The notes under the pieces were generated by a model. The model searched no databases. It saw only the letters and a list, made by a program, of their open reading frames with translations, and had not been told where the DNA came from. Both the position numbers and the translations under genes were made by a program. Positions 1-10,300 of a stretch of 35,493 bases of DNA are shown piece after piece. The stretch lies in NCBI GenBank assembly GCA_902803375.1, contig CADCPN010000004.1:1-35493 (forward strand), in the 5' to 3' direction. The DNA comes from an uncultured Erysipelotrichaceae bacterium (GTDB taxonomy: Bacteria; Bacillota_I; Bacilli_A; RFN20; CAG-826). How positions within the stretch are numbered: position 1 is the first letter of the stretch; each line of letters starts with the position of its first letter.

Positions 1-57
1 CGCATCCATTCTAAGGCAACGGGGGCCTATGTCGGACTAAACGCGGGTCGCGCCTAA
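1..57 (+). CDS. Possible C-terminal tail of an upstream gene (partial)
   Basis: Frame 1 is open from the window edge to a TAA at 55-57 and encodes 18 residues ending YVGLNAGRA. The codons (GCC, GGC, CGC, CTA) resemble those of the neighbouring genes, so this may be the end of a rightward gene that begins outside the window. The piece is too short to assign a family, and an 18-codon open frame can occur by chance. Confidence 0.3.
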   Translation, partial: RIHSKATGAYVGLNAGRA

Positions 58-321
58 AAACTTGCATTTAGTTTGTCAGCTGGCGGACTTAGGATAAGAT
101 TTTCTGAAAAAGCGTTTTTTCTTTACCAAATTGTTAAAAAGGTAATACAATAGGAATTCCGCGCCCCTAAACGACGTTAAAGGTGCGCTAACGCTGCAGA
201 AAAAACCCCTTCGTAGCGTTTTGTAAAAACCCGTGCCAACATCGTGCATTTTATAGCCAATCGGGTGAAAAATGTGTTTGGAAATCATCTTTTTGTTTGT
301 GTGATTCCCTTGCGTCCGCGG
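58..321. other. Intergenic region upstream of the SWIM gene
   Basis: There is no convincing gene here. It is more AT-rich than the flanking genes and holds short inverted repeats: GAAAAA/TTTTTC around 109-124, and CGTTA/TAACG around 174-193. Neither is followed by a clear T-run after a GC stem, so I do not call a terminator. A 70-codon leftward open frame (76-288) has no ribosome binding site and no recognisable protein character. Confidence 0.4.
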
Positions 322-334
322 TATGATAGAAGCG
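322..334 (+). promoter_or_regulatory. -10 element and leaderless start of the SWIM gene
   Basis: TATGAT at 322-327 is followed by 7 nt and then the ATG at 335. Transcription would start about 7 nt after the hexamer, that is, at the start codon itself. No Shine-Dalgarno precedes either the ATG at 323 (which lies inside the hexamer) or the ATG at 335. The best -35 candidate (TTGTGT, 297-302) sits at a long 19-bp spacing, so the promoter is only a prediction. Confidence 0.45.
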
Positions 335-1813
335 ATGTCTAATTACCTTGATAACCTCGAATTATTTGACGAAGAAAGCGTTGCCCAAGGCAAGGCTATT
401 TTCGCTAATGGCGGCGTCAAGATTCTTAGCGCCGCCGACGGCACCGTAGAGGCGGATGTCGAGTCCTCTCCGACGGCCCACGTTGTTTTGAAATTTACTC
501 CTCTAGGCGAGATGATGACCTGCAAATGCAGCTGCGGCTCTTTCTTCTGCCCCCATATGGCGGCCGTCATCCATTGCCTGGATTCAAAGACCACGACTTC
601 TCCGAAAGAAGAAGTGGCCACCGCCAAAGTCGAAGACGATAGCAAACTTAAGGATTTGCTTTCCTCCCTTCGCGATTTCCTCAACAAACGCAACTTTGCC
701 AAGACCAGCCAGACCAACGATGAGTTCATCGCCTATCTCTGGCCGCTCACCGACGAGAACAAAGCGACCGCGATGAAGCAATATTTCACCGCCGTCGGCG
801 ACGTTTTCTATTACGACGCGGATATCTCCCGCCTTCTCCCTTATGTCAGCGATGCCGCCAGCAAGTCCAAGCTCTCCGAGGATGCCCTTGCCACCGCCTA
901 TCAGGAGGCCTTAGAGGAAGGAGGGGCCAACTACGCCAAATACGCGACCGCCCTCTTCATTCACGATCCTTCCCATAGCTTCGCCTATCAGAAGGGCTTG
1001 GCCGCCGCCGCGGAGAAGATCGGCTTCTATAAGCCCCTTCCCGATTCGCTCATCTATTCCGGCAATAGCGATATCCTCCTCCTCCCCGAACTAGCCAAGG
1101 TCTGCATGGACCACGTGCCCTTCGCCTTCCCTTATGGCTTCTTGGTGGAGCAATTAGAGAAGTTCGCCCAAAGGAAGGATGCGGTCAGGGCCGTTGGCTA
1201 TCTCCGCTTACTCCTCAAGCAGGAACCCTATTGGGTCGCTCCGGAATACCTTGCCCGTTTCTTCGCCGAGAGCGAAGTCAAAGACGAGGCCAAGGAAATC
1301 TTTAAATCCGCTCTCTCCGAAGGAAGGGACATCTCTTCCTACGTCAATTTCCGCCTCTTCCTTAGCGATGAGGAATTCAAGGCAAAGCGCAAAGAGATCT
1401 TCGCCCTCATCCATGACCGTCCCTATTACGAGGGATGCGTCTTCTATGAAGGAGAAGAACTCGCTGGTGAGGAATATGGAAAGCTCAACCTTTCTAACCT
1501 CACCCTCGCCGAGATCTATAGAGGCCTGCCTAGGGCCAAAAAGGAAATCCTTGGAAAGATCAACGAGCTTGTCGAAGGCAGAATCGATACGGCGTTAAAG
1601 CTCACTAATCCTAGCGATGACAACGGCGTCATCTACCTCATCAAGGATCTCACTGCCTTAAGGAGCAAGATCCTTGCAACCTTAAGCGAAGACCCGCGCA
1701 TGGAGGCGTGGGCAGGCAAAGAGCTTTCCGTCAGGGCCTTGCTTCTTTTGGCCGCCAAAGCCCTTGGGTATCTCGATACCTATGACGTGCGTGAATATAA
1801 GGAGGGGAATTAA
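335..1813 (+). CDS. SWIM zinc-finger protein (YwqB-like)
   Basis: Protein of 492 residues if translation starts at ATG 335; ATG 323 is in frame but overlaps the predicted -10 box. Residues 63-74 form a SWIM zinc-binding motif, with C63/C65/C67 followed by C72-P-H74 (CxC...CxH). The rest is helical, with no other motif I recognise. In Bacillus subtilis a SWIM protein (YwqB) is encoded beside an SNF2 ATPase (YwqA), and here too the SNF2 gene follows only 3 nt after this stop. SWIM domains bind DNA or proteins, so an accessory role to the ATPase is the likely function; this is inferred from context. The two genes are probably co-transcribed. Confidence 0.85.
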   Translation: MSNYLDNLELFDEESVAQGKAIFANGGVKILSAADGTVEADVESSPTAHVVLKFTPLGEMMTCKCSCGSFFCPHMAAVIHCLDSKTTTSPKEEVATAKVEDDSKLKDLLSSLRDFLNKRNFAKTSQTNDEFIAYLWPLTDENKATAMKQYFTAVGDVFYYDADISRLLPYVSDAASKSKLSEDALATAYQEALEEGGANYAKYATALFIHDPSHSFAYQKGLAAAAEKIGFYKPLPDSLIYSGNSDILLLPELAKVCMDHVPFAFPYGFLVEQLEKFAQRKDAVRAVGYLRLLLKQEPYWVAPEYLARFFAESEVKDEAKEIFKSALSEGRDISSYVNFRLFLSDEEFKAKRKEIFALIHDRPYYEGCVFYEGEELAGEEYGKLNLSNLTLAEIYRGLPRAKKEILGKINELVEGRIDTALKLTNPSDDNGVIYLIKDLTALRSKILATLSEDPRMEAWAGKELSVRALLLLAAKALGYLDTYDVREYKEGN

Positions 1814-1816
1814 GCC

Positions 1817-4800
1817 ATGTTTTTCTCTCGTTCCGCTCCTGAGATGATCCGCACGATTGAGGATTATCATAACCGTCCCCGCACCGAGGCCGCCCTCCAG
1901 GCAATCAAAGCCGGCAAGTGCTCGATTTTCTATTCCTTCAACCCCTCGACTGGCAACATCACCTATGAAGCCGTCAATAACGAGGAGCCAAGCCATTACG
2001 CAAGATTCCTTCTCTCCCCGAAAGGCGAGATCTTAGAAGAAGGGCCAGGCAATGAGGAATCCACCCTCTATTTGGTCCATGCCCTTGAGCTTTATATCTA
2101 TGAGTTTGAAAAGGCTCTGGGCGAGAAAGACCCAGCCCGCGTCAATTCGATCTACGAAAAAGACCTCTCTGACATGGAGGCCTTGCTTTCCCTTACCCCG
2201 CGTCAGCTTGAAAGAAGAGCAAACATCCGCAAGGAATTCGCGGATATCTTCCTCGATTCCCCAACCTCTTCCAATGATGCCAACTACGATAAGAAGGTCG
2301 CCTTCCACGTCGAATGGAGCTTCACGACCAGCGCCTCCTATTATGGCGAGCAGAACTTCGCCGTCAGGCTCACCCTTTTCGATGGCAATGAAAGGCTAGG
2401 CATCGTTAGATCCAACAGCGCCTTCCTTAAGTGCTACGAAGAAGGCGGCGCCTATGCTTTGCGCAACACCCTTCGCATCCTAGCCGATAGGGAGGACTTC
2501 GATAGGGTCTCCGCCGACGCTTTGCAGTTCTTCATCTCCAAGACTTCCTTCAATGGGCAAAGCAACTTCCTCACCGAGCATCAGCTATTAGAGCTTCTGT
2601 CCATGCTCCACGATGAGCATATCTACCTCGATGAGATGGGCTATACGGTCGGTTCCAAGACGGAGGTCGCCGGCTTCCGCATCACCCCGAAAGAGACGAT
2701 TTCGATCTATCCGAAGCCTGACTCCCAATCCATCGTCTATTATTCCTCCACTTATCTTGCCATGTTCTCTAGGCGCGATACTTCCTGCCATATCTTCCAC
2801 TTCCCGACCAGGGTCGCCGCGAAGATCTATTCCTTTGTCTTCACCCATACCGACAAAGACGTCGAACTCGTCAAAGACCTCGTGAAGAAGCATGTGGATC
2901 CCTCTCTTGCCTTGCGGGCAGAAGACGGCGTTGAGGCCGAAGAGGATCCGCTTCGCATCGAACTCTACGTCGACCTTTCCGATAAGGGCCACCTCATCTT
3001 CCGCACCGTCTGCAAGGTCAACGGCGATGAGCAGAGTATGGAATCCCTGCGCGAGAACCTCTATTACAGAAACAAGCTTAACGAATATACCTCCCGCCTA
3101 AGCGCCCTCGGCGGCGTCGTCAACGGCAACGTCAAGGAGCAGGAGAGCATCGTCGCTTTCCTGACGAGTGACCTCACCAATCTTAAGGCGACCTGCTACG
3201 TCTACCTAAGCGATGCCCTCAAGGCCATTTCGGTCAAGAAGGACACCCGCATCCAGGTCGACCTTTCGCAGAACCAGAACTTCCTCTCCCTCGCCATCTC
3301 CTCCCCGGACTTCGACTCGGATACCCTTGCGGAGATGCTCTCTTCCTATAAGAAAAAGAAGAAGTTCATCCTCCTTGGCAACACTATGGTCCTCCTCGAT
3401 ACCAAAGAGATCGAAGAAGCCGCCTCCTTGCAGGAGGAGGCCGGGCTTAAGGATGCGTTAAATTGCGACACCCTCCCCTTCTACGACGCTTTCTTGCTCG
3501 CCAATAAGAAAAGCAGCCTCAACCTCACCTTCTCCGACTTCGTCAAGAAGGCCATTGAGTCCATCTCCAATTTCGAATCCACCCGCCTCCGCCTCTCCGA
3601 GAAGCTCGCCAGCAGCCTTCGTTCCTACCAGGTCGCCGCGGTTAAGTGGATGCATACCCTTTCTTCCTATGGCCTCTCTGGCATCCTCGCCGATGACATG
3701 GGCTTAGGCAAGACATTGGAATCCATCGCCTTCCTTTCCTCCTATTCCTCCAAGGCCCCTTGCCTTGTCCTCTCGCCGAAGTCGGTCACCTATAACTGGG
3801 CGAATGAGGTCAGCAAGTGGAACCCTGACGCCAAAGTCACCGTCTTAAGCGGCGGCAAAGCCGAGAGAAAGGCCCTTATCTCCAAGATCAAGAAGGATAA
3901 GAGCAAAGGCATCTACGTCATTTCCTATGACTCTCTGCGCAATGACATCGAGCTATTCGAGGATATCGAATTCGGCGTCATCCTCGCCGATGAGGCCCAG
4001 TTCATCAAAAACGCGCTCTCCAAGAAAGCCAAGGCCGTTAAATCCCTTAACGCTGCCTGCCGCTTCGCGCTTACCGGCACCCCGATCGAGAACTCGCTTA
4101 GCGACCTCTGGTCCATCTTCGACTTCCTGATGCCAGGGTACCTTGGCTCCTTCGAGACCTTCAAGAAGAACTACATCAACCTCGACTCCACCTACTCCCG
4201 GGAAGACCTTCTCAAGAAGATCACCCCGTTCCTGCTTCGCCGCTCCAAAAGCAGCGTCCTCAAAGACCTGCCATCTAAAAGCGTCGAGACCATCACCCTC
4301 GCGATGGAAGATAAGCAGGCCGCCTTCTATGAGGCCAACCTCCTGCAGGCGAAGAAGCAGATGGAGGAAAAGAAGGATGCTTTCTCCATCTTCCCGCTGC
4401 TTACGAAGCTGCGCGAAATCGCGGTCGACCCCTCTTCCTTCTACGATGGATTCGAAGAGCCCTCCGCCAAATTCGATTACGTCACCTCCCTCTGCCAGGA
4501 AGTCAATAACTCCGACCATAAGGTCGTCTTGTTCTCTTCCTTCACCAAGGTCCTTGCCCACTTAGGGGAGATCTTGGATGAGCAAGGCATCGCCTATAGC
4601 GTCATCGAGGGCGACACGCCCGCGCAGAAGCGCGTAGAACTTGCCTCTAGCTTCAACGACACCGATGAGGTCCGCGTCATGCTCGTCTCCTTGAAAGCGG
4701 GCGGCACTGGCCTTAACCTCGTCGGCGCCGACATCGTCGTCCACCTCGATCCTTGGTGGAACGCCGCCGCCGAAGAGCAGGCCACCGACCGCGCCTACCG

Positions 4801-4975
4801 CCTAGGCCAGACCCGCCCCGTCACCGTCTATAAGCTTATCTGCCATAACTCCATCGAGGAGAAGGTCCTCAACCTTCAGGAGAGTAAGAAGGACTTAAGC
4901 GCAAGCCTAGTCAAAGAAGGCGACGCCCTCATCAAAAAGCTTTCCGCAGACGACATTTCTTATCTCCTTAGCTAA
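1817..4975 (+). CDS. SNF2-family ATPase/helicase (YwqA-like)
   Basis: Protein of 1052 residues. The C-terminal 450 residues carry an SNF2 motor: motif I DDMGLGKT (626-633), Walker B DEAQ (725-728), the GTPIENS segment around 755, and the C-lobe GGTGLNL...DPWWN with motif VI DRAYRLGQ near 990-1000. The N-terminal 570 residues have no motif I can name; such regions in bacterial SNF2 proteins often carry SWI2/SNF2-associated or SWIM-like domains. SNF2 motors use ATP to translocate on duplex DNA and displace or remodel bound proteins; the bacterial homologues are little studied. GGAGGGG at 1801-1807 is the ribosome binding site for ATG 1817. It lies between the SWIM gene and addB, which suggests a role in DNA repair or replication-fork clearance. 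Confidence 0.93.
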   Translation: MFFSRSAPEMIRTIEDYHNRPRTEAALQAIKAGKCSIFYSFNPSTGNITYEAVNNEEPSHYARFLLSPKGEILEEGPGNEESTLYLVHALELYIYEFEKALGEKDPARVNSIYEKDLSDMEALLSLTPRQLERRANIRKEFADIFLDSPTSSNDANYDKKVAFHVEWSFTTSASYYGEQNFAVRLTLFDGNERLGIVRSNSAFLKCYEEGGAYALRNTLRILADREDFDRVSADALQFFISKTSFNGQSNFLTEHQLLELLSMLHDEHIYLDEMGYTVGSKTEVAGFRITPKETISIYPKPDSQSIVYYSSTYLAMFSRRDTSCHIFHFPTRVAAKIYSFVFTHTDKDVELVKDLVKKHVDPSLALRAEDGVEAEEDPLRIELYVDLSDKGHLIFRTVCKVNGDEQSMESLRENLYYRNKLNEYTSRLSALGGVVNGNVKEQESIVAFLTSDLTNLKATCYVYLSDALKAISVKKDTRIQVDLSQNQNFLSLAISSPDFDSDTLAEMLSSYKKKKKFILLGNTMVLLDTKEIEEAASLQEEAGLKDALNCDTLPFYDAFLLANKKSSLNLTFSDFVKKAIESISNFESTRLRLSEKLASSLRSYQVAAVKWMHTLSSYGLSGILADDMGLGKTLESIAFLSSYSSKAPCLVLSPKSVTYNWANEVSKWNPDAKVTVLSGGKAERKALISKIKKDKSKGIYVISYDSLRNDIELFEDIEFGVILADEAQFIKNALSKKAKAVKSLNAACRFALTGTPIENSLSDLWSIFDFLMPGYLGSFETFKKNYINLDSTYSREDLLKKITPFLLRRSKSSVLKDLPSKSVETITLAMEDKQAAFYEANLLQAKKQMEEKKDAFSIFPLLTKLREIAVDPSSFYDGFEEPSAKFDYVTSLCQEVNNSDHKVVLFSSFTKVLAHLGEILDEQGIAYSVIEGDTPAQKRVELASSFNDTDEVRVMLVSLKAGGTGLNLVGADIVVHLDPWWNAAAEEQATDRAYRLGQTRPVTVYKLICHNSIEEKVLNLQESKKDLSASLVKEGDALIKKLSADDISYLLS

Positions 4976-4997
4976 GATATTCCTTTAGAATATCGAT
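4976..4997 (+). promoter_or_regulatory. Palindrome overlapping a -10 box at the addB start
   Basis: GATATTC (4976-4982), loop CTTTA, GAATATC (4988-4994) is a perfect 7-bp inverted repeat immediately after the SNF2 stop codon. TAGAAT (4986-4991), a 5/6 match to a -10 hexamer, lies inside it and is followed by 6 nt and the addB ATG. No Shine-Dalgarno is present. It could be a leaderless promoter under an operator, or an RNA hairpin in the polycistronic message. No good -35 is visible. Confidence 0.4.
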
Positions 4998-7397
4998 ATG
5001 ATTAGAAACCCCCTCTACGAAAATGCGGTTATCATCGCCGATAGAAGCTCCCAAAAGAAGTTCCTAGACTATAGGAACGCTTTTCCGGATGCTTCTTTTT
5101 CTTTGCTCACCAAAGAGGAGGCGGAAGGGCTTTTCCTTTATCAATACGATGACCGCGCGGTCATTGAGCTATTGAAGCAAGGCTATGGGCTCTCTCTTAG
5201 CGTAGACATGCTTAAGGCCATGTCTTACTTCCAAAAAGGGAAGAGCTACCGCTCGAAGAAGCTTAACGCCCTGCTCCCTATCTTTAATTCGCTTCTAGAT
5301 TCCCATCTCCTATTTAAGACCGCTTTCCCAGAGAGGTCTTTCTTAGGCAAAAGCATCATCATCGTTAACCTCGCTAAGCCCGATAGGCTGCTTGCCTTAT
5401 TGACCTCCATCGGGGTGAAGAAAGAAGACATCCATATCGAGGGCAAAGCTTTCGATCCGACTCACCTTCCCTGCTTGCTGGAGTTTGATGATATCCATCA
5501 GGAAGTCGGCTACGTCTGCAACCGCATCGCAAACCTTCTTGATTCTGGGACTAGCCCCGAGGACATCTACCTCGCCGATTATTCCCAATCCTACCGTTAC
5601 GATTTTGAGATCTTCTGCGGCGACTATGGCTTCTCCATCGATTTCCCATCCGAGAAGAACCTCATTGACCTATATTTAGGCAGGGAATTCCTAAAAACGT
5701 ATGCCGAATCCCCTGACTTGGCGAAGACCTTATCCTCTCTTCAAGCAAGGTTCCCCGATGAGAGGAACTTCGCCTCCCTTGCCGTCTTGGTGGAACGCTA
5801 TGAGATCCCGGGCTGGGATAAGGCAAGGCAAATCGAGTTATATACGAAATTGCTATCGCAAACGAAGGAGAGGAAGAACAAGCTCTCCAACGCGGTGAAG
5901 ATCCTTGATGAAGACTTCCCCGTTTTGGGAAGCCACGTCTTCTACCTCGACTTTAACCTCGCCACTTCCCCAAGGGTCTATAAGGATAATGACTACCTTT
6001 TCGACTCCGAGAAGGAAGAGATTGGCATGCCTACCTCCCTCGCAAAGAACGAAGAGGCGAAGGAGCAGCTTAAGGCTTTCTTGACTTCCGAAGAGCTTGA
6101 GTGCCTCTCCTTTAAGGCAAGGCAGCAAAATGAAGCCTTCCATCCCTCTCCCCTTATTGGGGATTTAGGCTTAAAGACCATCCAGAATAAGGAGGAGCAT
6201 TACCAATACTCCCGCCTCTATAGCGATTTCCTCGCCACGCATCTAGCCGATAGGCAACGGAAGTACCGCGCCAAAGATGAGCGCTTGGATTTCCTTTCCC
6301 ATAACCTTACCCGCGACGTCTATACCTATAACCCGCAGTTTTGCTATTACGGCGGCTTAGATCCCGATAGGGAAAGGAAATATTCCTATTCCTCCGTCGA
6401 TACCTATTACAAATGCCCCTTCCATTATTACCTGAACTGCGTTCTCCACATCAATGACCGCGAAATTAGCTGGCGAAGCAAGGTCGGCGATCTTTTCCAT
6501 GACGTCTTCTCCCATATGCATGAGGAGGGCTTTGACCCTGATATCGCCTTTAATCGTGCAAAGGAGAAGATGAGCCAAGACCCGAAGTATGGCCCCTTCT
6601 CCGCAAGGGAAGAGGTGCTTTTGATCCGCCTAAAGGAAGAATGCAAGAAAGTCGTTTTGTTCATGAAGGAAAAGGAAAACCTCATGTACCACGCTTCCTT
6701 CTCCGCGGAATTTGACGTCGCCATAGAGCTTCGTGACCACGTTTGCCTAGGTGGGCGCATCGATAAGGCCATCCAAGTCGGCCCAAAGGAAAACCCCTGC
6801 CAATACGTGGTCTTCGTAGATTATAAGACGGGCTCTACCACCTTCGATGAGTCCCTTCTTGAGCATGGCCTATCCCTGCAGCTGCCCCTTTATTCCTTAT
6901 TGGCGAGCCAAGATCCGAGGTATTCTGACTCAGAGATCCTCGGCCTCTTCATTCAGCCCGCCATCCCCGACAAAGTCGTGCCAAGCAAGAACAATACCTA
7001 TGAGAAGGAGTTCCTCACCAACGTAAAGATGAATGGCGTCTACCTTCGCGACAAGGATGCCCTTAGCTACCTAGATTCCGGACTAGACTACGAGAATAAG
7101 GATACCCGTTCCTCCTCTTTCATCGCTGGGCTTACCCTCACCAAAGATGGAGACTTCTCCAAGAAAAGCGACCGCGCCAAGAGCAGGCAGAAGCTAGCGG
7201 AGTATGGGCAGATCGCCAAGGAGAAGGTCCTCTCCGCCGATAAGGCAATCACTTCAGGCCTATTCCCGATTGAGCCGAAATTGGCCAAAGGCAAAGTCGA
7301 TTCCTGCGTATATTGCGAATATGGCGATATCTGCTACGTCAGGGATTATTTCAGAAAAGCGATACGCGTCAGCAAGAAAAAGAAAGGAGGCAACTAA
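4998..7397 (+). CDS. addB: AddB/RexB subunit of the AddAB helicase-nuclease
   Basis: Protein of 799 residues, the second subunit of AddAB, the Firmicutes counterpart of RecBCD that resects double-strand breaks and prepares ends for RecA. The C-terminal nuclease is intact: D608-Y-K610 of the PD-(D/E)xK core followed by the QLPLY motif. Four cysteines fit the AddB iron-sulphur staple: C473, C770, C773 and C779, with the C-x2-C-x5-C spacing known for B. subtilis AddB. The N-terminus has no Walker A, so the helicase-like half is inactive or much reduced, and the protein is shorter than B. subtilis AddB (about 1,150). RexB of streptococci likewise lacks a working ATPase. addA follows immediately. 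The start has no Shine-Dalgarno. Confidence 0.9.
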   Translation: MIRNPLYENAVIIADRSSQKKFLDYRNAFPDASFSLLTKEEAEGLFLYQYDDRAVIELLKQGYGLSLSVDMLKAMSYFQKGKSYRSKKLNALLPIFNSLLDSHLLFKTAFPERSFLGKSIIIVNLAKPDRLLALLTSIGVKKEDIHIEGKAFDPTHLPCLLEFDDIHQEVGYVCNRIANLLDSGTSPEDIYLADYSQSYRYDFEIFCGDYGFSIDFPSEKNLIDLYLGREFLKTYAESPDLAKTLSSLQARFPDERNFASLAVLVERYEIPGWDKARQIELYTKLLSQTKERKNKLSNAVKILDEDFPVLGSHVFYLDFNLATSPRVYKDNDYLFDSEKEEIGMPTSLAKNEEAKEQLKAFLTSEELECLSFKARQQNEAFHPSPLIGDLGLKTIQNKEEHYQYSRLYSDFLATHLADRQRKYRAKDERLDFLSHNLTRDVYTYNPQFCYYGGLDPDRERKYSYSSVDTYYKCPFHYYLNCVLHINDREISWRSKVGDLFHDVFSHMHEEGFDPDIAFNRAKEKMSQDPKYGPFSAREEVLLIRLKEECKKVVLFMKEKENLMYHASFSAEFDVAIELRDHVCLGGRIDKAIQVGPKENPCQYVVFVDYKTGSTTFDESLLEHGLSLQLPLYSLLASQDPRYSDSEILGLFIQPAIPDKVVPSKNNTYEKEFLTNVKMNGVYLRDKDALSYLDSGLDYENKDTRSSSFIAGLTLTKDGDFSKKSDRAKSRQKLAEYGQIAKEKVLSADKAITSGLFPIEPKLAKGKVDSCVYCEYGDICYVRDYFRKAIRVSKKKKGGN

Positions 7398-7398
7398 G

Positions 7399-10300
7399 AT
7401 GGGCGCCCCAAGATTTACTCCGAAGCAAAGAGAAGCCATCGATTTCAAAGCGGGCAATTGCCTCGTCGCCGCCGGTGCCGGCAGCGGCAAGACCGCCGTT
7501 TTGACCGAGCGCATCTATTGGCTGGTTGTACCTCCGCTCGATGAAGGGTTCTCTTCCCGTTACCGCGCCACCCATAATGGCGCCTGCTGGGGGCCGGATG
7601 ATACGGAAACCGAACCCATCTTCCAAAGCTGGGATAAGGCTCCCGCCAAGCTTTCGCAGTTGCTCGTTCTAACCTTCACCAACAAAGCCGCCTATGAGAT
7701 GAAGGATAGGGTCAGGCAGAAGATCGCATCCCACAAAGAGACCCGCGACCGTCTTCTCTCCGAAGTGGAGCAATCCTCCATCACGACTTTCGACGCCTAT
7801 TCGTTGGACCTCGTGAAGACCTACCATTACGAAGTCGGCGTCGATGAGGTTCCCGCCATCGTCGACCAGACTCTTCTCAACGTCGAGAAGAAGCGCCTGC
7901 TCGATGAGATCTTCGAATCCCGTTATCAGGCGGCTATTTCTGGCGAGGACCCCGACTTCGAGCGCTTTATCTATGAACTTGCCTTGACCGATGATAAAGA
8001 CCTGAAGCGATTCATCCTCGATATCGATGCCCTGGGTGACTTAAAAATCGATAAGGAGGCCTTCCTTTCTTCCTATATCGCGGAAGCCTATAGCGAGTCT
8101 TATGTGGAACTTCGCCTTCAGCAATACCTTGGCGCTGCCAAAGGCTATATCGAGTCTTATAAAGCCGGGCTTTCCCTTATCGAAAACGGCGATATCGTCC
8201 GCATCGATTCCGATTACCTTGACCCCGCTTTGGACTGCATCGATTGGGATGCTTTCTATCACTATTTCCAAAATCACCCTTCCTTCCCCCGCATCGCCAA
8301 AGACTCCTCGATAGAGGATAAATCGCTAAGAGAAAAGCTAAAGAAGAAGAACTGGGAGAAGCTAAAGGAGATGCTCGTTGGCGATGCCGCTACTTTGAAA
8401 AGTGACTACCTCGCCACCAAAGATAACGTCTCCCTCGCCATCGATATCGCCAAAGAGCTCGACAAGAGGCTCAATGCCTTTAAGCGCGACCATGCTTCCT
8501 TTGGCTTTGCCGATATCGCCTCCCTTGCGAGGAAGATCGTCAACAAGAAGGAAATCGGCGATTATCTGAAGAAGAAGTTCAAATTCATCATGGTCGATGA
8601 GTATCAGGATACCAGCGACCTGCAGGAGGCTTTGATCTCCGCGATCTCCAATAACAACGTCTTCTGCGTTGGCGACATCAAGCAGTCGATCTACCGCTTC
8701 CGCAACGCTAACCCCAAAATCTTCTCCGACAAAAACGATTCTTATGGCGAAGGAATCGGCGGAACCCTCATCACCCTCCCTCATAACTTCCGTTCTAGAA
8801 GGCAAGTCATCGAGTCCATCAACGCGATGTTCGCTAAGATCATGTCCAAGAACGTCGGCGGCGTGAATTATTCTGCTGGCCAATCCCTTGAGTTTGGCAA
8901 CCATTCCTTTGATGAGACTGAAAACGAGGAGAACTACGGCCTCTCCATCTTCTCCTTCACCAAAGACGGCGCGATCCTTGATAACCAGCAGGAAGCAGAG
9001 ATCATCGCCAAGGATATCCGCTACAAGGTGGAGCATGGCTATAGGGTCAAAGGAAAAGAGGGCTGGCGTCCCTGCGCCTATAGCGATTTTGCAATCCTCA
9101 TGTCGAAGAAGCGCCCCTTCATCATGTATCAGAAGGTCTTCAACGACTATCAGATTCCCCTTTCCGTCTCTGACTCCACTAGCGAAGTCGATCCCGATGT
9201 CATCATCGTGCTCCGCAACCTCTGCCGGCTCACCCTCCTTCTTTCTAGTGGAGAAATTCCCGATGGGACGGCGAAGCACCTCTACGCCTCTTTGGCGAGG
9301 AGCTTCTTGTTTGAAATCCCAGAAGAAAGAGTCGCATCCGCCATACTTAAGGGCGACTATTGCGAGGAAGGGTTCTTCTCCTTGCTAAGGAAAGAGTCCT
9401 ATCGCTTGGCGAAAATGCCGTTGCTAGATATCTGCTACTACTTCATCACCACTTTCAACTTGCCCTCTAAGCTCACCGTTTTAGGCGACATCCAAGAGAA
9501 CCTAGAACGCGTCGAAGCCTTCTTGGATATGGCGAGAAGCTTCTCCGGATTTGGCTGGGGGCTAGAGGAGTTCGTCGCCTATTTCGATGACATGAAGGAA
9601 TATGAAGAAGACATCGACATCGAGGCTAACGCCTTAGAGAAGAACGCGGTCAAATGCATGTCCATCCACGCCTCTAAAGGCCTTCAGTTCAAAGTCGTCT
9701 ACTTCCCGCTTATGCAGGCCGAATTCAAAAAGACCGACATGGGCGCCACCTATTTCTCAGCCAAAGAGGGCACGGGCATCCTTTTGCCTAACGTCCATGC
9801 TTCTTCTAGCCCCCGTACCTTCATCTCATCCCTATATGGCAAGGGCAATGCCGAGGAAGAGGTCTCTGAGCGCATGAGGCTTTGGTACGTCGCCTTGACC
9901 CGCGCCGAGGAGAAGATGATCGTGCTGATGCCAAAACCGGAAGAAGAGGAAGAAGAGGACCCGGAGAATCCGCCCGCAGACAAGCGCCCACCCTCCATTG
10001 AAGGCAGCAACAGCTTCTATCACTTCATGCAATTTGCCGAGCCTTCTTGCCCGATTATCGATCTTGACGCGACCGACCATGAGCCAATTCGCGGCTCTAC
10101 TAAGGAAGAATATGAGCAAGAGAAGCAGATTCTTGAAGAAAATAGATGCGAGAAGGAAGAACAAGGGGCTGGCAAGGTGATGGAAGAGGAGCCAAAGGCG
10201 GCAGAGGCTCCCGTTAACCCCTATCCGCTGCAATTCCGCCACGTCAATTGCCCCGGCATCATTGAGCCTAGCGTCCGCGCCTCCAAAGAGATAATGACGC

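Noticed and set aside
1-75. Leftward sequence AGGCGCGACCCGCG resembling a T-box element (AGGGTGGNACCGCG)
   Set aside because: The match is partial and no antiterminator/terminator pair or specifier stem can be seen before the window ends.
3953-4561. A 202-codon leftward open frame opposite the SNF2 motor
   Set aside because: It is antisense to conserved helicase motifs, and no start signal is present.
8362-9279. A 305-codon leftward open frame opposite addA
   Set aside because: It lies wholly within the helicase core of addA on the other strand, has no ribosome binding site and no recognisable domain. Long antisense frames are common here because of the codon bias.
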